This document shows, one piece after another, positions 31,842 to 40,795 of a DNA stretch of 64,000 nt (position 1 is the stretch's first letter; the number at the start of each line of letters is the position of its first letter). This DNA comes from Pseudomonas sp. ACN8. GTDB lineage: Bacteria > Pseudomonadota > Gammaproteobacteria > Pseudomonadales > Pseudomonadaceae. Below the pieces are notes generated by a model that saw nothing but the letters and a program-made list of their open reading frames with translations, was not told the origin of the DNA and made no database searches. Position numbers and translations under genes: made by a program. The DNA is taken from the NCBI RefSeq assembly GCF_002303925.1, contig NZ_MRCS01000022.1, positions 1-64,000 of the forward strand, in the 5' to 3' direction.

Positions 31842-31857
31842 CGCCTGTACCGGCCTC

Positions 31858-31950
31858 ATCGCGAGCAGGCTCGCTCCCACATTGGTTTTGTGTCGATCAC
31901 GGAATCAAGACTGAACAGAGATTCAGTGTGGGAGCCAGCCTGCTGGCGAT
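31858..31950. repeat. Degenerate REPIN after pyk
   Basis: Minus REP at 31858-31881 and a mutated plus REP at 31926-31950 reading GGGAGCCAGCCTGCTGGCGA, where both halves of the core changed in compensating fashion and so keep the stem. Confidence 0.82.
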
Positions 31951-32002
31951 CAGCCGGGGTCGCGCTCGACCAACTCGGCTTCACTGACCTTTCAGAACTG
32001 CC

Positions 32003-32917
32003 ATGCCTGCCAACCATTTCAACACCCACTGCCCCGATTGGGCCGAAGCCTTGCTCAATGGCTTCAGCCAGATCTTTCTCCAGCGCAATCCGCTGTGCGG
32101 CCTGCTGTGCGTCCTGGCCATCCTGTTCACCGCGCCCGCCCTGCTCGGCGGCGCCTTGCTCGGTGGTGTCGCCGGGCTGCTCACCGCGCAACGCCGCAAC
32201 TATGCCAAGGCTGATCGTCAGGCCGGGTTGTTCAGCTACAACGGCGTGCTGCTCGGACTGTTACTGAGCCTGTATTTCCCCTGGTCGGCGATGATGCCGC
32301 CACTGATTCTGGCCGCCGGAGGCCTGAGCGCGATGGTCACCCAGCAGTGGCTCAAGCGCGTCCGGTTCAGCCAATGCCTGCCGGCCTACACCGCGCCCTT
32401 CGTCGGACTGGGCTGGCTGCTGCTGTGCTTCGCCACGCCCTCGACTGAGCCGCACTTGATCGAAGTCAGCACCCTGAACATGCTCGCCGCCCCCCTCAAA
32501 GGCATTGGTCAGGTGATGTTCCTCGGTCATCCGCTGGCCGGTGCAATGATTGCCGCCGGTTTGCTGATCGCTGATCGCCGCGCCTTCTGCTGGGCGTTGC
32601 TGGCCTCCGTCGCGGGCATGGGCTGGAGCCTGCTGAACCACGACTTCTATACCGCACTGCTCGGCCTCGGTGGCTATAACGCCGTGCTGGCCGCCCTCGC
32701 CTTCAGCTCGCAGCGTCGCCACCCGTGGCTGCCACTGGTTGGCATTGGCCTGGCGCTGTTGCTGACTCCCGTGTTTGCCGCCATCGGTCTGCCCATGCTG
32801 ACCGCGCCGTTCATTCTTGCCGGCTGGCTGATCCGCTGCGTCGTGCAAATGCTCGGCAAGGCCACCGTCGAAAGCGCGCCTTGCGCTCCCGGGGAGAATC
32901 AACCTAGGCTGCGCTGA
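32003..32917 (+). CDS. Urea transporter
   Basis: A 304-aa integral membrane protein of the UT family (PF03253). Each inverted half has the signature: LFSYNGVLLGLLLSLYF near 75 and LGGYNAVLAALAFSS near 222. About ten helices are visible. The N-terminal DWAEALLNGFSQIFLQRNPLCG is typical of bacterial UT proteins. No urease genes are nearby. The ribosome-binding site is weak. Confidence 0.9.
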   Translation: MPANHFNTHCPDWAEALLNGFSQIFLQRNPLCGLLCVLAILFTAPALLGGALLGGVAGLLTAQRRNYAKADRQAGLFSYNGVLLGLLLSLYFPWSAMMPPLILAAGGLSAMVTQQWLKRVRFSQCLPAYTAPFVGLGWLLLCFATPSTEPHLIEVSTLNMLAAPLKGIGQVMFLGHPLAGAMIAAGLLIADRRAFCWALLASVAGMGWSLLNHDFYTALLGLGGYNAVLAALAFSSQRRHPWLPLVGIGLALLLTPVFAAIGLPMLTAPFILAGWLIRCVVQMLGKATVESAPCAPGENQPRLR

Positions 32918-32938
32918 TTTGCGGCCAAGGCGATGTAC

Positions 32939-33763
32939 ATGAACAGCAACGACACGTGGCGTAATCGCCTGTACGTGATTATTTTTCAGACCGACACCGT
33001 TGCCGGTCGACGCTTCGACTCCACCTTGCTGCTGATCATCCTCGCCAGCCTGGTGGTGGTGATCCTGGACAGCATCGATGACGTCCACCAGAACTACGCC
33101 AGCCTGCTGGCGTACATCGAGTGGGGCTTCACGGTGATCTTCCTCGGCGAGTACATCCTGCGCCTGTACTGCTCGCCCAAGCCCCTGCGCTATGCCTTCA
33201 GTTTCTATGGGCTGGTGGACCTGCTGGCCATCGTGCCCGGCATCCTCGCGCTGTACTACAGCGATGCCCAGTACCTGCTGATCATCCGGGTAATCCGGAT
33301 GCTGCGGATCTTCCGCGTGCTCAAGCTCGGCCCGTACCTCAAGCAAGCCCATTACCTGCTCGATGCCTTGCGCGGCAGCAAGCAGAAAATCCTCGTGTTC
33401 CTGCTCAGCGTCTGCACCCTGGTGACGGTGTTCGGCACCCTGATGTATGTGGTCGAAGGCCCGCAACATGGCTTCACCAGCATTCCCAAGGGCATTTACT
33501 GGGCTATCGTCACTCTCACCACCGTCGGTTACGGCGACATCGTGCCCAAGACCGCACTGGGCCAGGTCATCTCGTCGATGGTGATGATCACCGGTTACTC
33601 GATCATCGCCGTGCCCACCGGGATTTTCACCGCCGAACTGGCCACAGCCATGCGTGGCGGCCAGTTGCATCGCGACTGCCCGGTGTGTGCCAAGGACAGC
33701 CATGAACCGGAGGCGTCGTTCTGCTCCCGTTGTGGCAATGCATTGTTCAAAAAACTGGAATAA
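32939..33763 (+). CDS. Voltage-gated potassium channel with C-terminal zinc ribbon
   Basis: A 274-aa six-helix ion transporter (start 32939, AAGG nine bases upstream; ATG 32933 also possible). The voltage sensor S4 is RVIRMLRIFRVLKLGPYLKQ near 110. The pore has WAIVTLTTVGYGDIVPKT with the TVGYGD filter near 190. After S6 comes a short cytoplasmic tail ending in CPVCAKD...CSRCG, a four-cysteine zinc-ribbon-like module. The tail may bind metal or mediate assembly. Confidence 0.92.
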   Translation: MNSNDTWRNRLYVIIFQTDTVAGRRFDSTLLLIILASLVVVILDSIDDVHQNYASLLAYIEWGFTVIFLGEYILRLYCSPKPLRYAFSFYGLVDLLAIVPGILALYYSDAQYLLIIRVIRMLRIFRVLKLGPYLKQAHYLLDALRGSKQKILVFLLSVCTLVTVFGTLMYVVEGPQHGFTSIPKGIYWAIVTLTTVGYGDIVPKTALGQVISSMVMITGYSIIAVPTGIFTAELATAMRGGQLHRDCPVCAKDSHEPEASFCSRCGNALFKKLE

Positions 33764-33854
33764 GCAAAGAGCTTTTTAATCTTTAAGGGACTAAACGAGC
33801 CCAGTTATAGTCGCTGGCAAATTGCCCCACTTTTAATAGAACAAGGAATTCGCA

Positions 33855-34853
33855 GTGAAAAAACTCTTTGGCGCCTCGCTTCTCGCCGCTGGCCTGGCCT
33901 TGGGCAACATCGCCCAGGCCGCACCGACCCTGCTCAACGTTTCCTACGACGTGATGCGAGATTTCTACAAGGACTACAACACTGCGTTCCAGAAACACTG
34001 GCAAGCCGAACATAACGAAAACATCGTCCTGCAGATGTCCTTTGGCGGCTCCAGCAAACAGGCACGTTCGGTCATCGACGGCCTGCCGGCCGATGTCATC
34101 ACCATGAACATGGCCACCGACATCAATGCCCTGGCGGACAACGGCAAACTGGTCCCGGACAACTGGGTCACGCGCCTGCCGAACAACAGCGCGCCGTTCA
34201 CCTCCGCCACCGTGTTCATCGTGCGCAAGGGCAACCCGAAAGCCCTGAAAGACTGGCCGGACCTGCTCAAGGACGGCGTTCAGGTCATCGTCCCGAACCC
34301 GAAAACCTCCGGTAACGGTCGCTACACCTACCTCTCGGCCTGGGGCTACGTGTTGAAAAACGGCGGCGACGAGAACAAGGCCAAAGACTTCGTCGGCAAA
34401 CTGTTCAAGCAAGCGCCGGTACTCGACACCGGCGGCCGTGCCGCCACCACCACCTTCATGACCAACCAGATCGGCGACGTGCTGGTGACCTTCGAGAACG
34501 AAGCGGAAATGATTGCCCGCGAGTTCGGCCGTGATCAGTTCGAAGTCATCTACCCAAGCGTTTCCGCCGAAGCCGAGCCACCGGTGTCGGTGGTCGACAA
34601 GACCGTCGACAAGAAAGGCACCCGCGCGGCGGCCGAGGAATACCTGAAGTACCTGTGGTCGCCGCAAGGCCAGGAAATTGCCGCGGCGAACTACCTGCGC
34701 CCGCGTGACCCGGCTGTGCTGGCCAAGTACACCGACCGCTTCCCGAAAGTGGACTTCCTGTCGGTGGAGAAAACCTTCGGCGACTGGCGCACCGTGCAGA
34801 AGACCCACTTCAATGATGGCGGGGTTTTCGACCAGATCTACAGCGGTCAGTAA
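33855..34853 (+). CDS. sbp: Periplasmic sulfate-binding protein
   Basis: The 332-aa substrate-binding protein for sulfate/thiosulfate ABC uptake begins at a GTG with AAGGAA upstream. Its signal peptide ends at NIAQA-APTLLNVSYD. Sulfate-family blocks are FGGSSKQARSVIDGLPADVI, NPKTSGNGRYTYL and TGGRAATTTFMTNQIGDVL. The cysTWA permease genes do not follow; a hairpin and a convergent gene do. So sbp is a stand-alone gene here. Confidence 0.95.
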   Translation: MKKLFGASLLAAGLALGNIAQAAPTLLNVSYDVMRDFYKDYNTAFQKHWQAEHNENIVLQMSFGGSSKQARSVIDGLPADVITMNMATDINALADNGKLVPDNWVTRLPNNSAPFTSATVFIVRKGNPKALKDWPDLLKDGVQVIVPNPKTSGNGRYTYLSAWGYVLKNGGDENKAKDFVGKLFKQAPVLDTGGRAATTTFMTNQIGDVLVTFENEAEMIAREFGRDQFEVIYPSVSAEAEPPVSVVDKTVDKKGTRAAAEEYLKYLWSPQGQEIAAANYLRPRDPAVLAKYTDRFPKVDFLSVEKTFGDWRTVQKTHFNDGGVFDQIYSGQ

Positions 34854-34873
34854 TTACCTGAACACTGCAACTC

Positions 34874-34900
34874 CTGTGGGAGCGAGCTTGCTCCCACAGG
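34874..34900. terminator. REP-derived perfect hairpin between convergent genes
   Basis: CTGTGGGAGC and GCTCCCACAG form a perfect 10-bp stem with a GAGCTT loop. It is half REP, half its inverse, and lies between sbp and the convergent periplasmic protein gene, so it can terminate both. Confidence 0.7.
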
Positions 34901-34915
34901 TTCTGTGACTTCCCG

Positions 34916-35545
34916 CTACATCGGCGGTGTCACGCCATCCTTGCCCGCCGAGATGGATTGAGCGGTGAGCGTGCCGTCAGCGCCCTGGGTCACAAAGGTT
35001 ACGATCTTCACGCCCACTTTCAACAGGCTGCGATCGGCCGGCATCAGATTGACGATGGGTACGTCTTCGGGCACCAGAATCTTCTGTTGGCCGCCCTTGT
35101 AGTTGACGGTCAGCACCCGGCCATTGCTCACCACCAGGTCGCCGACGCTGCCGTTGGTCATGCTGCTGCCCTTGACCAGGTCAAACGGCCGATGACCATC
35201 GCCACTGCCGGCCAGTTCCGGCGGGAACACATGAACCTCCAAGGCCTTGAGGCTGCCATCCTCCTGAGGAATGGCCGCGGAGCCGATGTAGCTGCCGGGC
35301 TTGATGTCTTCGATGTTAGCCAGGGTCACGGCGCGGACCTTGGTGTCCTTGGTCAGGTTGATCATGACGTTTTCGCCACTGTTGGCATGGACCTTCAGAG
35401 CGTCCTGGCTGACACCGGTTATCTCGCCGCGCACCCCGATGCGCGTGCCCGGCGCATCTTCGGCCTGAGCCAGGCCAACGTTGAATACGCTGATCAAGGT
35501 GACGACGGAAACCCAGCGAATCAGCTGACGAAACTTCACCTTCAT
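34916..35545 (-). CDS. Periplasmic protein of unknown function (DUF5666-like)
   Basis: A 209-aa exported protein, start at 35545 with GGAGGG upstream. A signal peptide (VVTLISVFNVGLAQA) is followed by a small beta domain TRIGVRGEITGVSQDALKVH with TKVRAVTLANIEDIKPGSYI, similar to the OB-like DUF5666 fold. A second copy-like region LVVSNGRVLTVNYKGGQQKI lies toward the C-terminus. No catalytic motif is visible. Some relatives carry ABC-permease labels, which this sequence does not support. Confidence 0.75.
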   Translation of the reverse strand: MKVKFRQLIRWVSVVTLISVFNVGLAQAEDAPGTRIGVRGEITGVSQDALKVHANSGENVMINLTKDTKVRAVTLANIEDIKPGSYIGSAAIPQEDGSLKALEVHVFPPELAGSGDGHRPFDLVKGSSMTNGSVGDLVVSNGRVLTVNYKGGQQKILVPEDVPIVNLMPADRSLLKVGVKIVTFVTQGADGTLTAQSISAGKDGVTPPM

Positions 35546-35780
35546 GGGACGGCCCTCCGGTGGTGAGACAGGAAGAGAGAACATAAGCACGCTATCGAAC
35601 AAGATGTAAGTGAATGTATCATTCACCTGCATAGTTCTGACGCAAGGCTCTGCGACGGACGACACACGCGTTCGTCAGTCATTGCGCAATGGAATGACTG
35701 CTATCACTCCAATCCCACTTCCGCCGTTTCAGTCAGCCCATTAGCCTGCGCGCATTCCTTTCCGTACAGCGAGACCCGTT

Positions 35781-36986
35781 ATGAACCCAGCGACCCAGGT
35801 GCCCCACGGCACTGCGACAATGACCCCAGGGATGGTGCTGCTGTTCGCCTTCTGCTGCGGCGCGATTGTCGCCAACATTTACTACGCGCAACCGATCATC
35901 GGCCTGATCGCCCCGGACATCGGCCTGACCAACACCATGGCCAGCCTGATCGTCTCCCTGACCCAGATCGGCTATGCGCTGGGGCTGTTTTTCCTGGTGC
36001 CGCTGGGGGATCTGCTGGAGAACCGTCGGTTGATGATCATCACCACGCTGGTGGCGATTGTCAGTCTGCTGGGCGCGGCGTTCACCGATCAGCCGAACGT
36101 GTTTTTGCTGATTTCGCTGTTGGTGGGGTTCAGTTCGGTTTCGGTGCAGATCCTGATTCCGTTGGCCGCGCACCTGGCGCCGGAAGAAACCCGTGGCCGT
36201 GTGGTGGGCGGGATCATGGGCGGTTTGCTGCTCGGCATTCTGCTGGCCCGGCCGGTGTCCAGCGTGGTAGCCGACCACTTCGGCTGGCGGGCGATGTTCA
36301 TGATTGCCGCGGTGTTGATGGCGGCCATCAGCATCGTGCTGGCCGTGACCATTCCCAAGCGTGAACCTGATCACAGTGCGTCCTATGGCCAATTGCTGGG
36401 CTCGCTGTGGACGCTGTTGCGCAAACAACCGGTGCTGCGCCAGCGGGCGTTTTACCAGGGCTGCATGTTTGCCACCTTCAGCCTGTTCTGGACCGCCGTA
36501 CCACTGGAGCTGGCGCGCAACCATGGCTTGTCGCAAAGCGAGATCGCGATTTTCGCGCTGGTCGGCGCCATCGGCGCCATTGCCGCCCCGATCGCCGGGC
36601 GCCTGGCCGATGCCGGTCACACCCGCATCGCCTCGTTGCTGGCCCTGCTGTTCGCCAGCCTGAGTTTTATGCCGGCGTTTATCCATCCGGCCTACAGCGT
36701 CATCGGCCTGGCGGTGACCGGCGTGGTGCTCGACTTCTGCGTGCAGATGAACATGGTCCTGGGCCAGCGTGCGGTCTACGCCCTCGACGGCAAAAGCCGC
36801 AGCCGCCTGAATGCGCTGTACATGACCAGCATCTTCATCGGCGGCGCCTTCGGCTCTTCGGTGGCCAGCGCGGTGTACGAACACGGCGGCTGGTTGTGGA
36901 TCGTGATCGTCGGCAGCGCGTTTCCGCTGTTGGCATTGTTGCGGTTCTTGAGTGTTTCGCAGAAGGGTTCGTTGGCGACGGCGTAA
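35781..36986 (+). CDS. MFS transporter (drug/metabolite efflux type)
   Basis: A 401-aa 12-helix major facilitator. Start MNPATQVPHG at 35781. The loop 2-3 motif is VPLGDLLENRRLMI near 74. The mid-length segment PEETRGRVVGGIMGG and AGRLADAGHTR near 275 are typical of the YnfM/AraJ-like DHA1 branch. Substrate unknown. It is followed after 13 bp by a truncated SDR fragment. Confidence 0.92.
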   Translation: MNPATQVPHGTATMTPGMVLLFAFCCGAIVANIYYAQPIIGLIAPDIGLTNTMASLIVSLTQIGYALGLFFLVPLGDLLENRRLMIITTLVAIVSLLGAAFTDQPNVFLLISLLVGFSSVSVQILIPLAAHLAPEETRGRVVGGIMGGLLLGILLARPVSSVVADHFGWRAMFMIAAVLMAAISIVLAVTIPKREPDHSASYGQLLGSLWTLLRKQPVLRQRAFYQGCMFATFSLFWTAVPLELARNHGLSQSEIAIFALVGAIGAIAAPIAGRLADAGHTRIASLLALLFASLSFMPAFIHPAYSVIGLAVTGVVLDFCVQMNMVLGQRAVYALDGKSRSRLNALYMTSIFIGGAFGSSVASAVYEHGGWLWIVIVGSAFPLLALLRFLSVSQKGSLATA

Positions 36987-36999
36987 ATCGCTAAAAGCG

Positions 37000-37152
37000 C
37001 GGTATCTGGCCAACGTGCCGATGGGCCGCCTGGGACAACCACAGGAAATCGCCTCCGCAATTACGTTTCTGCTGTCGGAACAGAGCGGGTTCATCACCGG
37101 GCAGATGCTGTTTGTCGATGGTGGTGCTTCTGTGGGCAAGGCTGCTTTCTAA
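37000..37152 (+). pseudogene. C-terminal fragment of an SDR oxidoreductase
   Basis: The reading frame encodes RYLANVPMGRLGQPQEIASA, then FLLSEQSGFITGQMLFVDGG and a stop at 37152. This is the invariant C-terminus of 3-oxoacyl-ACP-reductase-like SDR proteins (P-x-x-R-x-G-x-P-x-E-I and G-x-x-x-x-V-D-G-G). The Rossmann N-terminus and the catalytic S-Y-K are missing, replaced by the MFS gene end. It is a remnant left by a deletion or by insertion of the MFS gene. Confidence 0.85.
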
Positions 37153-37171
37153 CTTACCAACACCCATCCAC

Positions 37172-37255
37172 TGTGGGAGCGAGCTTGCTCGCGATAGCGG
37201 ACTGTCAGCCACATCAATGGTGAAGGTACTGCCGTCATCGCGAGCAAGCTCGCTT
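37172..37255. repeat. REPIN with degenerate second arm
   Basis: Plus REP at 37172-37195 (GTGGGAGCGAGCTTGCTCG) and a minus arm at 37237-37255 that breaks off after GCTCGCTTGTA. The rest of the gap to 37356 shows nothing further. Confidence 0.82.
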
Positions 37256-37356
37256 GTATGTTTAGACTTGAAGGGGTGGGCGGGGTAAAAACCGTTGAAT
37301 CAAAATCAACAGATCGCAGGCTGGCACTTGCCGGGCATGACCGGTGCCCGGCAACG

Positions 37357-37923
37357 TCAGGCGCGTGGAGCTTGCTCGTCAATGCAGGCCAGCAAGCGTT
37401 CGACCGTAAGCTCCAGTGGCCCGGAGTTGTCGAGCAGGTGCACGGCAGAATCTTCCGCCAGCAGCTGCTCGTTGAATCGGGCATTGCGTGCCAGGCGCTG
37501 ATCGATCTCGCTAACCGATTCACGCCCGCGCTTGAGCAGTCGTTGACGCAGCACCGCCTGGTCCACGCTCAGCAACAGCACCAACACATCCGGATAGCGC
37601 AGCTGCGTATTCTGCAAATGCCCCCGCGAGCCATTGACCAGTACGTTCTGGCCAGCGGCCAGCCAATCGTCGATTTCCCGTGGGATGCCATAGGACAACC
37701 CATTGGCGTGCCAGCTCAGGGCAAACGCGTCCCGGGCTTCCATGTCGGCGAATTGCCGGGCACTGACGCCCAGCGCCGCCTCGCCCACGGCTTCGGCCGA
37801 GCGGGTAATGATCCGGCGCACGATACGGCAGCCGTGTTCGGCCAACCGCGTTCGCGCGGCATCCAGCAGGCTGTCCTTGCCCGAACCTGAAGGCCCGATG
37901 AGATAGATCAACCTGCCCGCCAT
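37357..37923 (-). CDS. phnN: Ribose 1,5-bisphosphate phosphokinase
   Basis: A 188-aa P-loop kinase that makes PRPP from ribose 1,5-bisphosphate in phosphonate (C-P lyase) breakdown. Start 37923 (MAGRLIYLIGPSGSGKDSLL) with the Walker A motif at once. RRIITRSAEAVGEAALGVS and the FALSWHANGLSYGIP block are PhnN-specific. Upstream lies only a decayed phnM remnant, and no other phn gene is nearby, so PhnN is left over from a lost operon and its promoter is unclear. Confidence 0.92.
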   Translation of the reverse strand: MAGRLIYLIGPSGSGKDSLLDAARTRLAEHGCRIVRRIITRSAEAVGEAALGVSARQFADMEARDAFALSWHANGLSYGIPREIDDWLAAGQNVLVNGSRGHLQNTQLRYPDVLVLLLSVDQAVLRQRLLKRGRESVSEIDQRLARNARFNEQLLAEDSAVHLLDNSGPLELTVERLLACIDEQAPRA

Positions 37924-37943
37924 CAAAACACCCTCTTCGCTTG

Positions 37944-38105
37944 TCACCACTTGGACCACCGGTAAACCGTCCGTGCCCGCAGCAGTTCGGCCCGCAGGCC
38001 CGTCGCAATCTCGCCACGATCGTCCAGCCCGGCGGCCAGCTCTGCGGCGGCCACGTTACCCGAGTGCGACCGGCCGTGCACGATGTTCGGTGCGCCCATC
38101 AACAT
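37944..38105 (-). pseudogene. phnM: phnM remnant (internal deletion and frameshift)
   Basis: The frame from 38105 encodes MLMGAPNIVHGRSHSGNVAA, matching the PhnM segment 'GAPN-V-x-G-x-SHSGN'. It runs directly into GLDDRGEIATGLRAELLRAR, the extreme C-terminal PhnM block. About 50 family residues between the two are missing. Just after RAR, the expected DGLPVVQVV appears in the next frame, showing a one-base deletion. The N-terminal two thirds are absent. It cannot encode a working triphosphonate diphosphatase. Confidence 0.8.
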
Positions 38106-38139
38106 ACTCCTGCCGTGAAAGCACAACTTCAACGCCCAC

Positions 38140-38170
38140 AAAAAAGGCGCCCCCGAAGGTCGCCTTTTTT
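38140..38170 (-). terminator. Terminator of the ccm-lipoprotein transcript
   Basis: AAAAAAGGCG / CGCCTTTTTT stem with an 11-nt loop. T runs on both sides make it bidirectional. It closes the minus-strand ccm operon after the lipoprotein gene. Confidence 0.92.
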
Positions 38171-38173
38171 GCG

Positions 38174-38581
38174 CTACTGCCCGAATTGCCGCCCCAGGCC
38201 ACCCGGTACACCGTGGATGTCAGTATCTTCCCACGGCCCGTTCGGACTGATCGACCGGCTCCAGCCGTTATCCCAGCGGTAATAGGTACGCTGGCGATAA
38301 AAGGTATTGGGCTGGTCATCCAGCACATACACCCCAAGCTTCGGATCCCAATGGCTATTGCCCCCTGGTGGCGGCGCGAAGCTGGCAGAGGTGCGTGGCA
38401 ACGGCTTTGAGGGTTTGGCCGGAATGGTCGGCTTGCTCGGTACAGGCGACGTCGATGGCGTGGGGCTCGGCTGCGACGGCGGGAACGGTGCTGGTGCCTG
38501 ATGTTCCGTTGGTGGCTGGACCGCACAAGCGCTTAACCCCATGACGACGCTGAACAGGGTGATACGAGCGAATGCGGTCAT
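38174..38581 (-). CDS. Proline-rich lipoprotein of unknown function
   Basis: A 135-aa protein with lipobox GLSAC (Cys19), then a Pro/Ser/Thr-rich tether of about 50 residues (QPSPTPSTSPVPSKPTIPAK) and a compact aromatic C-terminal domain with TYYRWDNGWSRSISPNGPWE. It starts 15 bp after ccmI and is probably co-transcribed with the ccm operon. The tether suggests an outer-membrane or periplasm-spanning anchor. No family name is recognised. Confidence 0.8.
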   Translation of the reverse strand: MTAFARITLFSVVMGLSACAVQPPTEHQAPAPFPPSQPSPTPSTSPVPSKPTIPAKPSKPLPRTSASFAPPPGGNSHWDPKLGVYVLDDQPNTFYRQRTYYRWDNGWSRSISPNGPWEDTDIHGVPGGLGRQFGQ

Positions 38582-38596
38582 GATTGCGTTTTCCTG

Positions 38597-39796
38597 TTAT
38601 TTGTCCGGACTATCGATGGTCAATGTTTGCGGCGCGGTGGTGCTGCTGGCCAAGGGCTGGCTGCGACCGATCCATTCGCCGGCAGTCGGTTTGCCAGCAC
38701 GGGAAATGCGCGCAACCAGTTGGACTTCAGGGAAGTTCGACAGTTTCAATTGCGGCATCATTGCGTCGGCATCGCCCAGTTCGACGGTCACCGGCAGGTC
38801 GGCCACGGTCATGCGCTTGACCGCCAGCGGGGCCGGAGGACCGGAGATCGCACGGGCGAAAATGAACACGCTGTCGCCAGGCTGGACCTTGGATTTAAGG
38901 TCCGAGGCCAGATCGACACTGACCTTGAGCAACGCCGCCTTGGCCGTCGGTGCTTGCGCAACCTTGCCGCCACTGGCCACCAGTTTCTCCGTGGCCCGGG
39001 TAATCCCGCCTTGCAGCGCCTCGCGGGACGGGTCTTGCGGCGGCAATTGCGCCAACAGGCGATTCCAGTAATCGATGGCGTCCTGATAACGCTCACTTTC
39101 AAACGCGGCAATGCCCAGCAGGCCAAGACTGGTGACTTCTTTCGGATCGGCCTTGAGCGCTTCGTCGGTCAGGGCCTGGACCTTGTCCGACCACTTCTTG
39201 CCATCGGCAAAGTACTGGGCCTGGGCCCATTGACCGAGCAACTCGGGCTGACGACCGGCCAGGTTCACCGTGCGTTCGAACATCTTCGCCGCGTCCGCCG
39301 GACGATCCTGAGCCATGTAGGTGCGACCGAGGAAGTACATGCCTTCAGCGGAATCCGGCTGAGCAGCGACCGCGCGCTCCAGGCGCTGGGTCATCTCTTC
39401 CATCGACTGGGGGGCTTGGGAGAATTCACGGGTCAGTTCGACCTTGTCGCTGGCACCGAAATGCAGATAAAGGCCCAGGCCCAGCACCGGCACCAGTATG
39501 GCCGCCAGCAACGGCAAGGGTTTGCCCAGACGCGACACCCGTGGCGCTTCAGCGCCTTCGGTGTCCGCCAGCAACTCACGGGCGGCTTCGGCGCGACCGG
39601 CGTCCATTTGCGCCGCATCGAGCACACCCTCTTCCTGCTGAGTCTGCAACTCAGCCACGCGCTCCTGATAAAGCGCGACGTTCAGGGCGGTACGATCCTC
39701 TTCACGCTGGGCGCGACGGCTACGCAGCACCGGGATCAACAGAAAACTCAGGGCAACCAGAAGCAGCAGACCTGCAGCGAGCCAGAAATCAATCAT
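38597..39796 (-). CDS. ccmI: Cytochrome c maturation protein CcmI (CycH)
   Basis: A 399-aa apocytochrome c chaperone. The N-terminal membrane segment ([20 protein letters not shown]) and a second helix ([20 protein letters not shown] near 95) bracket a coiled cytoplasmic loop. TPR repeats follow ([20 protein letters not shown]), then a C-terminal beta domain with [20 protein letters not shown]. It overlaps ccmH by 8 bp. Confidence 0.95.
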   Translation of the reverse strand: MIDFWLAAGLLLLVALSFLLIPVLRSRRAQREEDRTALNVALYQERVAELQTQQEEGVLDAAQMDAGRAEAARELLADTEGAEAPRVSRLGKPLPLLAAILVPVLGLGLYLHFGASDKVELTREFSQAPQSMEEMTQRLERAVAAQPDSAEGMYFLGRTYMAQDRPADAAKMFERTVNLAGRQPELLGQWAQAQYFADGKKWSDKVQALTDEALKADPKEVTSLGLLGIAAFESERYQDAIDYWNRLLAQLPPQDPSREALQGGITRATEKLVASGGKVAQAPTAKAALLKVSVDLASDLKSKVQPGDSVFIFARAISGPPAPLAVKRMTVADLPVTVELGDADAMMPQLKLSNFPEVQLVARISRAGKPTAGEWIGRSQPLASSTTAPQTLTIDSPDK

Positions 39797-40262
39797 TCTT
39801 GGTTTTATCCAACAGGTGGTCGAGGCGCGAGCGCTCCTCGGCAGACAGCGAGCCCGGGGTGCCGGCGCGTTGCACGCGACGACGGCGGACGATCACCGCG
39901 ATGATCACGACACCGCCCAGCAACAGGCCGGCGGGGCCGAACCAGAGCAAGGCGGTCTTGGCGTTCAGCGCAGGCTTGTAGCGGACGAAATCACCATAAC
40001 GGTCGACCATGAAGTCGATGATCTGCTGGTTGTCCTTGCCTTCGCCGAGCATGCGGAAAATCTCTTTGCGCAGGTCGGCGGCAATCGGTGCGTTGGAGTC
40101 GGCGATGTCCTGGTTCTGACACTTGGGGCAACGCAGCTCCTTGGTCAGCTCGCGGAAACGCTCGCGATCTTCTTCCTTGGCGAACTCGTAGGTGTCGATG
40201 GCCGCGTGGGCCATGCCCGCCAGGCTCAAGCCCAAGGCAACGGCAGCGATCCAGCGCTTCAT
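39789..40262 (-). CDS. ccmH: Cytochrome c maturation protein CcmH
   Basis: A 157-aa membrane-anchored thioredoxin-like reductase for apocytochrome c. Signal peptide [10 protein letters not shown], the redox motif [19 protein letters not shown] near residue 42, [20 protein letters not shown], and one membrane helix near 105 are all present. It overlaps ccmG by 4 bp. Confidence 0.96.
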   Translation of the reverse strand: MKRWIAAVALGLSLAGMAHAAIDTYEFAKEEDRERFRELTKELRCPKCQNQDIADSNAPIAADLRKEIFRMLGEGKDNQQIIDFMVDRYGDFVRYKPALNAKTALLWFGPAGLLLGGVVIIAVIVRRRRVQRAGTPGSLSAEERSRLDHLLDKTKND

Positions 40263-40795
40263 GGCTTGGCCTCGTCAACCAGCGCCTGGTACTTGCCCGC
40301 CAGTTTTTCGCGCCAGACCTGCTCGTCGATCACGCCGACGAACTTGTCGCGGATGATGCCCTTGGCGTCGATGAAGAAGGTTTCCGGTGCGCCGTACACG
40401 CCGAGGTTCAGGCCCAGCGAGCCGTCGTCGTCACGAATGTCCAGTGCATAGGGGTTGTGGAAGTCCTTCAGCCACTTCAAGGCATCGGCGTTGACGTCCT
40501 TGTAGTTGATGCCATAGATCACCACGCCCTGCTGGGCCAGTTTGTTCAACACCGGGTGCTCGACCCGGCAGGAAATGCACCAGGTGCCCCAGACGTTGAC
40601 CAACGCCGGTTTGCCCAGAATGTCAGCGCGGGTCAGGGTCTTGTCGCCCTGCACCGACGGCAGGGAAAACTCCGGGAACGGTTTGTTGATCATGGCCGAA
40701 GGCAGCTCGGCCGGATCCAGGTACAACCCACGGTAAAGGAATACAGCGACCACCAGAAAAATCGCCAGTGGCAACAACATCAACCAACGCTTCAT
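40259..40795 (-). CDS. ccmG: Thiol:disulfide interchange protein CcmG/DsbE
   Basis: A 178-aa inner-membrane-anchored periplasmic thioredoxin. N-terminal anchor LPLAIFLVVAVFLYRGL; redox site VWGTWCISCRVEHPVL near 76; GVYGAPETFFIDAKGIIRDK near 140. It keeps haem-site cysteines of apocytochromes reduced. It overlaps ccmF by 4 bp. Confidence 0.96.
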   Translation of the reverse strand: MKRWLMLLPLAIFLVVAVFLYRGLYLDPAELPSAMINKPFPEFSLPSVQGDKTLTRADILGKPALVNVWGTWCISCRVEHPVLNKLAQQGVVIYGINYKDVNADALKWLKDFHNPYALDIRDDDGSLGLNLGVYGAPETFFIDAKGIIRDKFVGVIDEQVWREKLAGKYQALVDEAKP

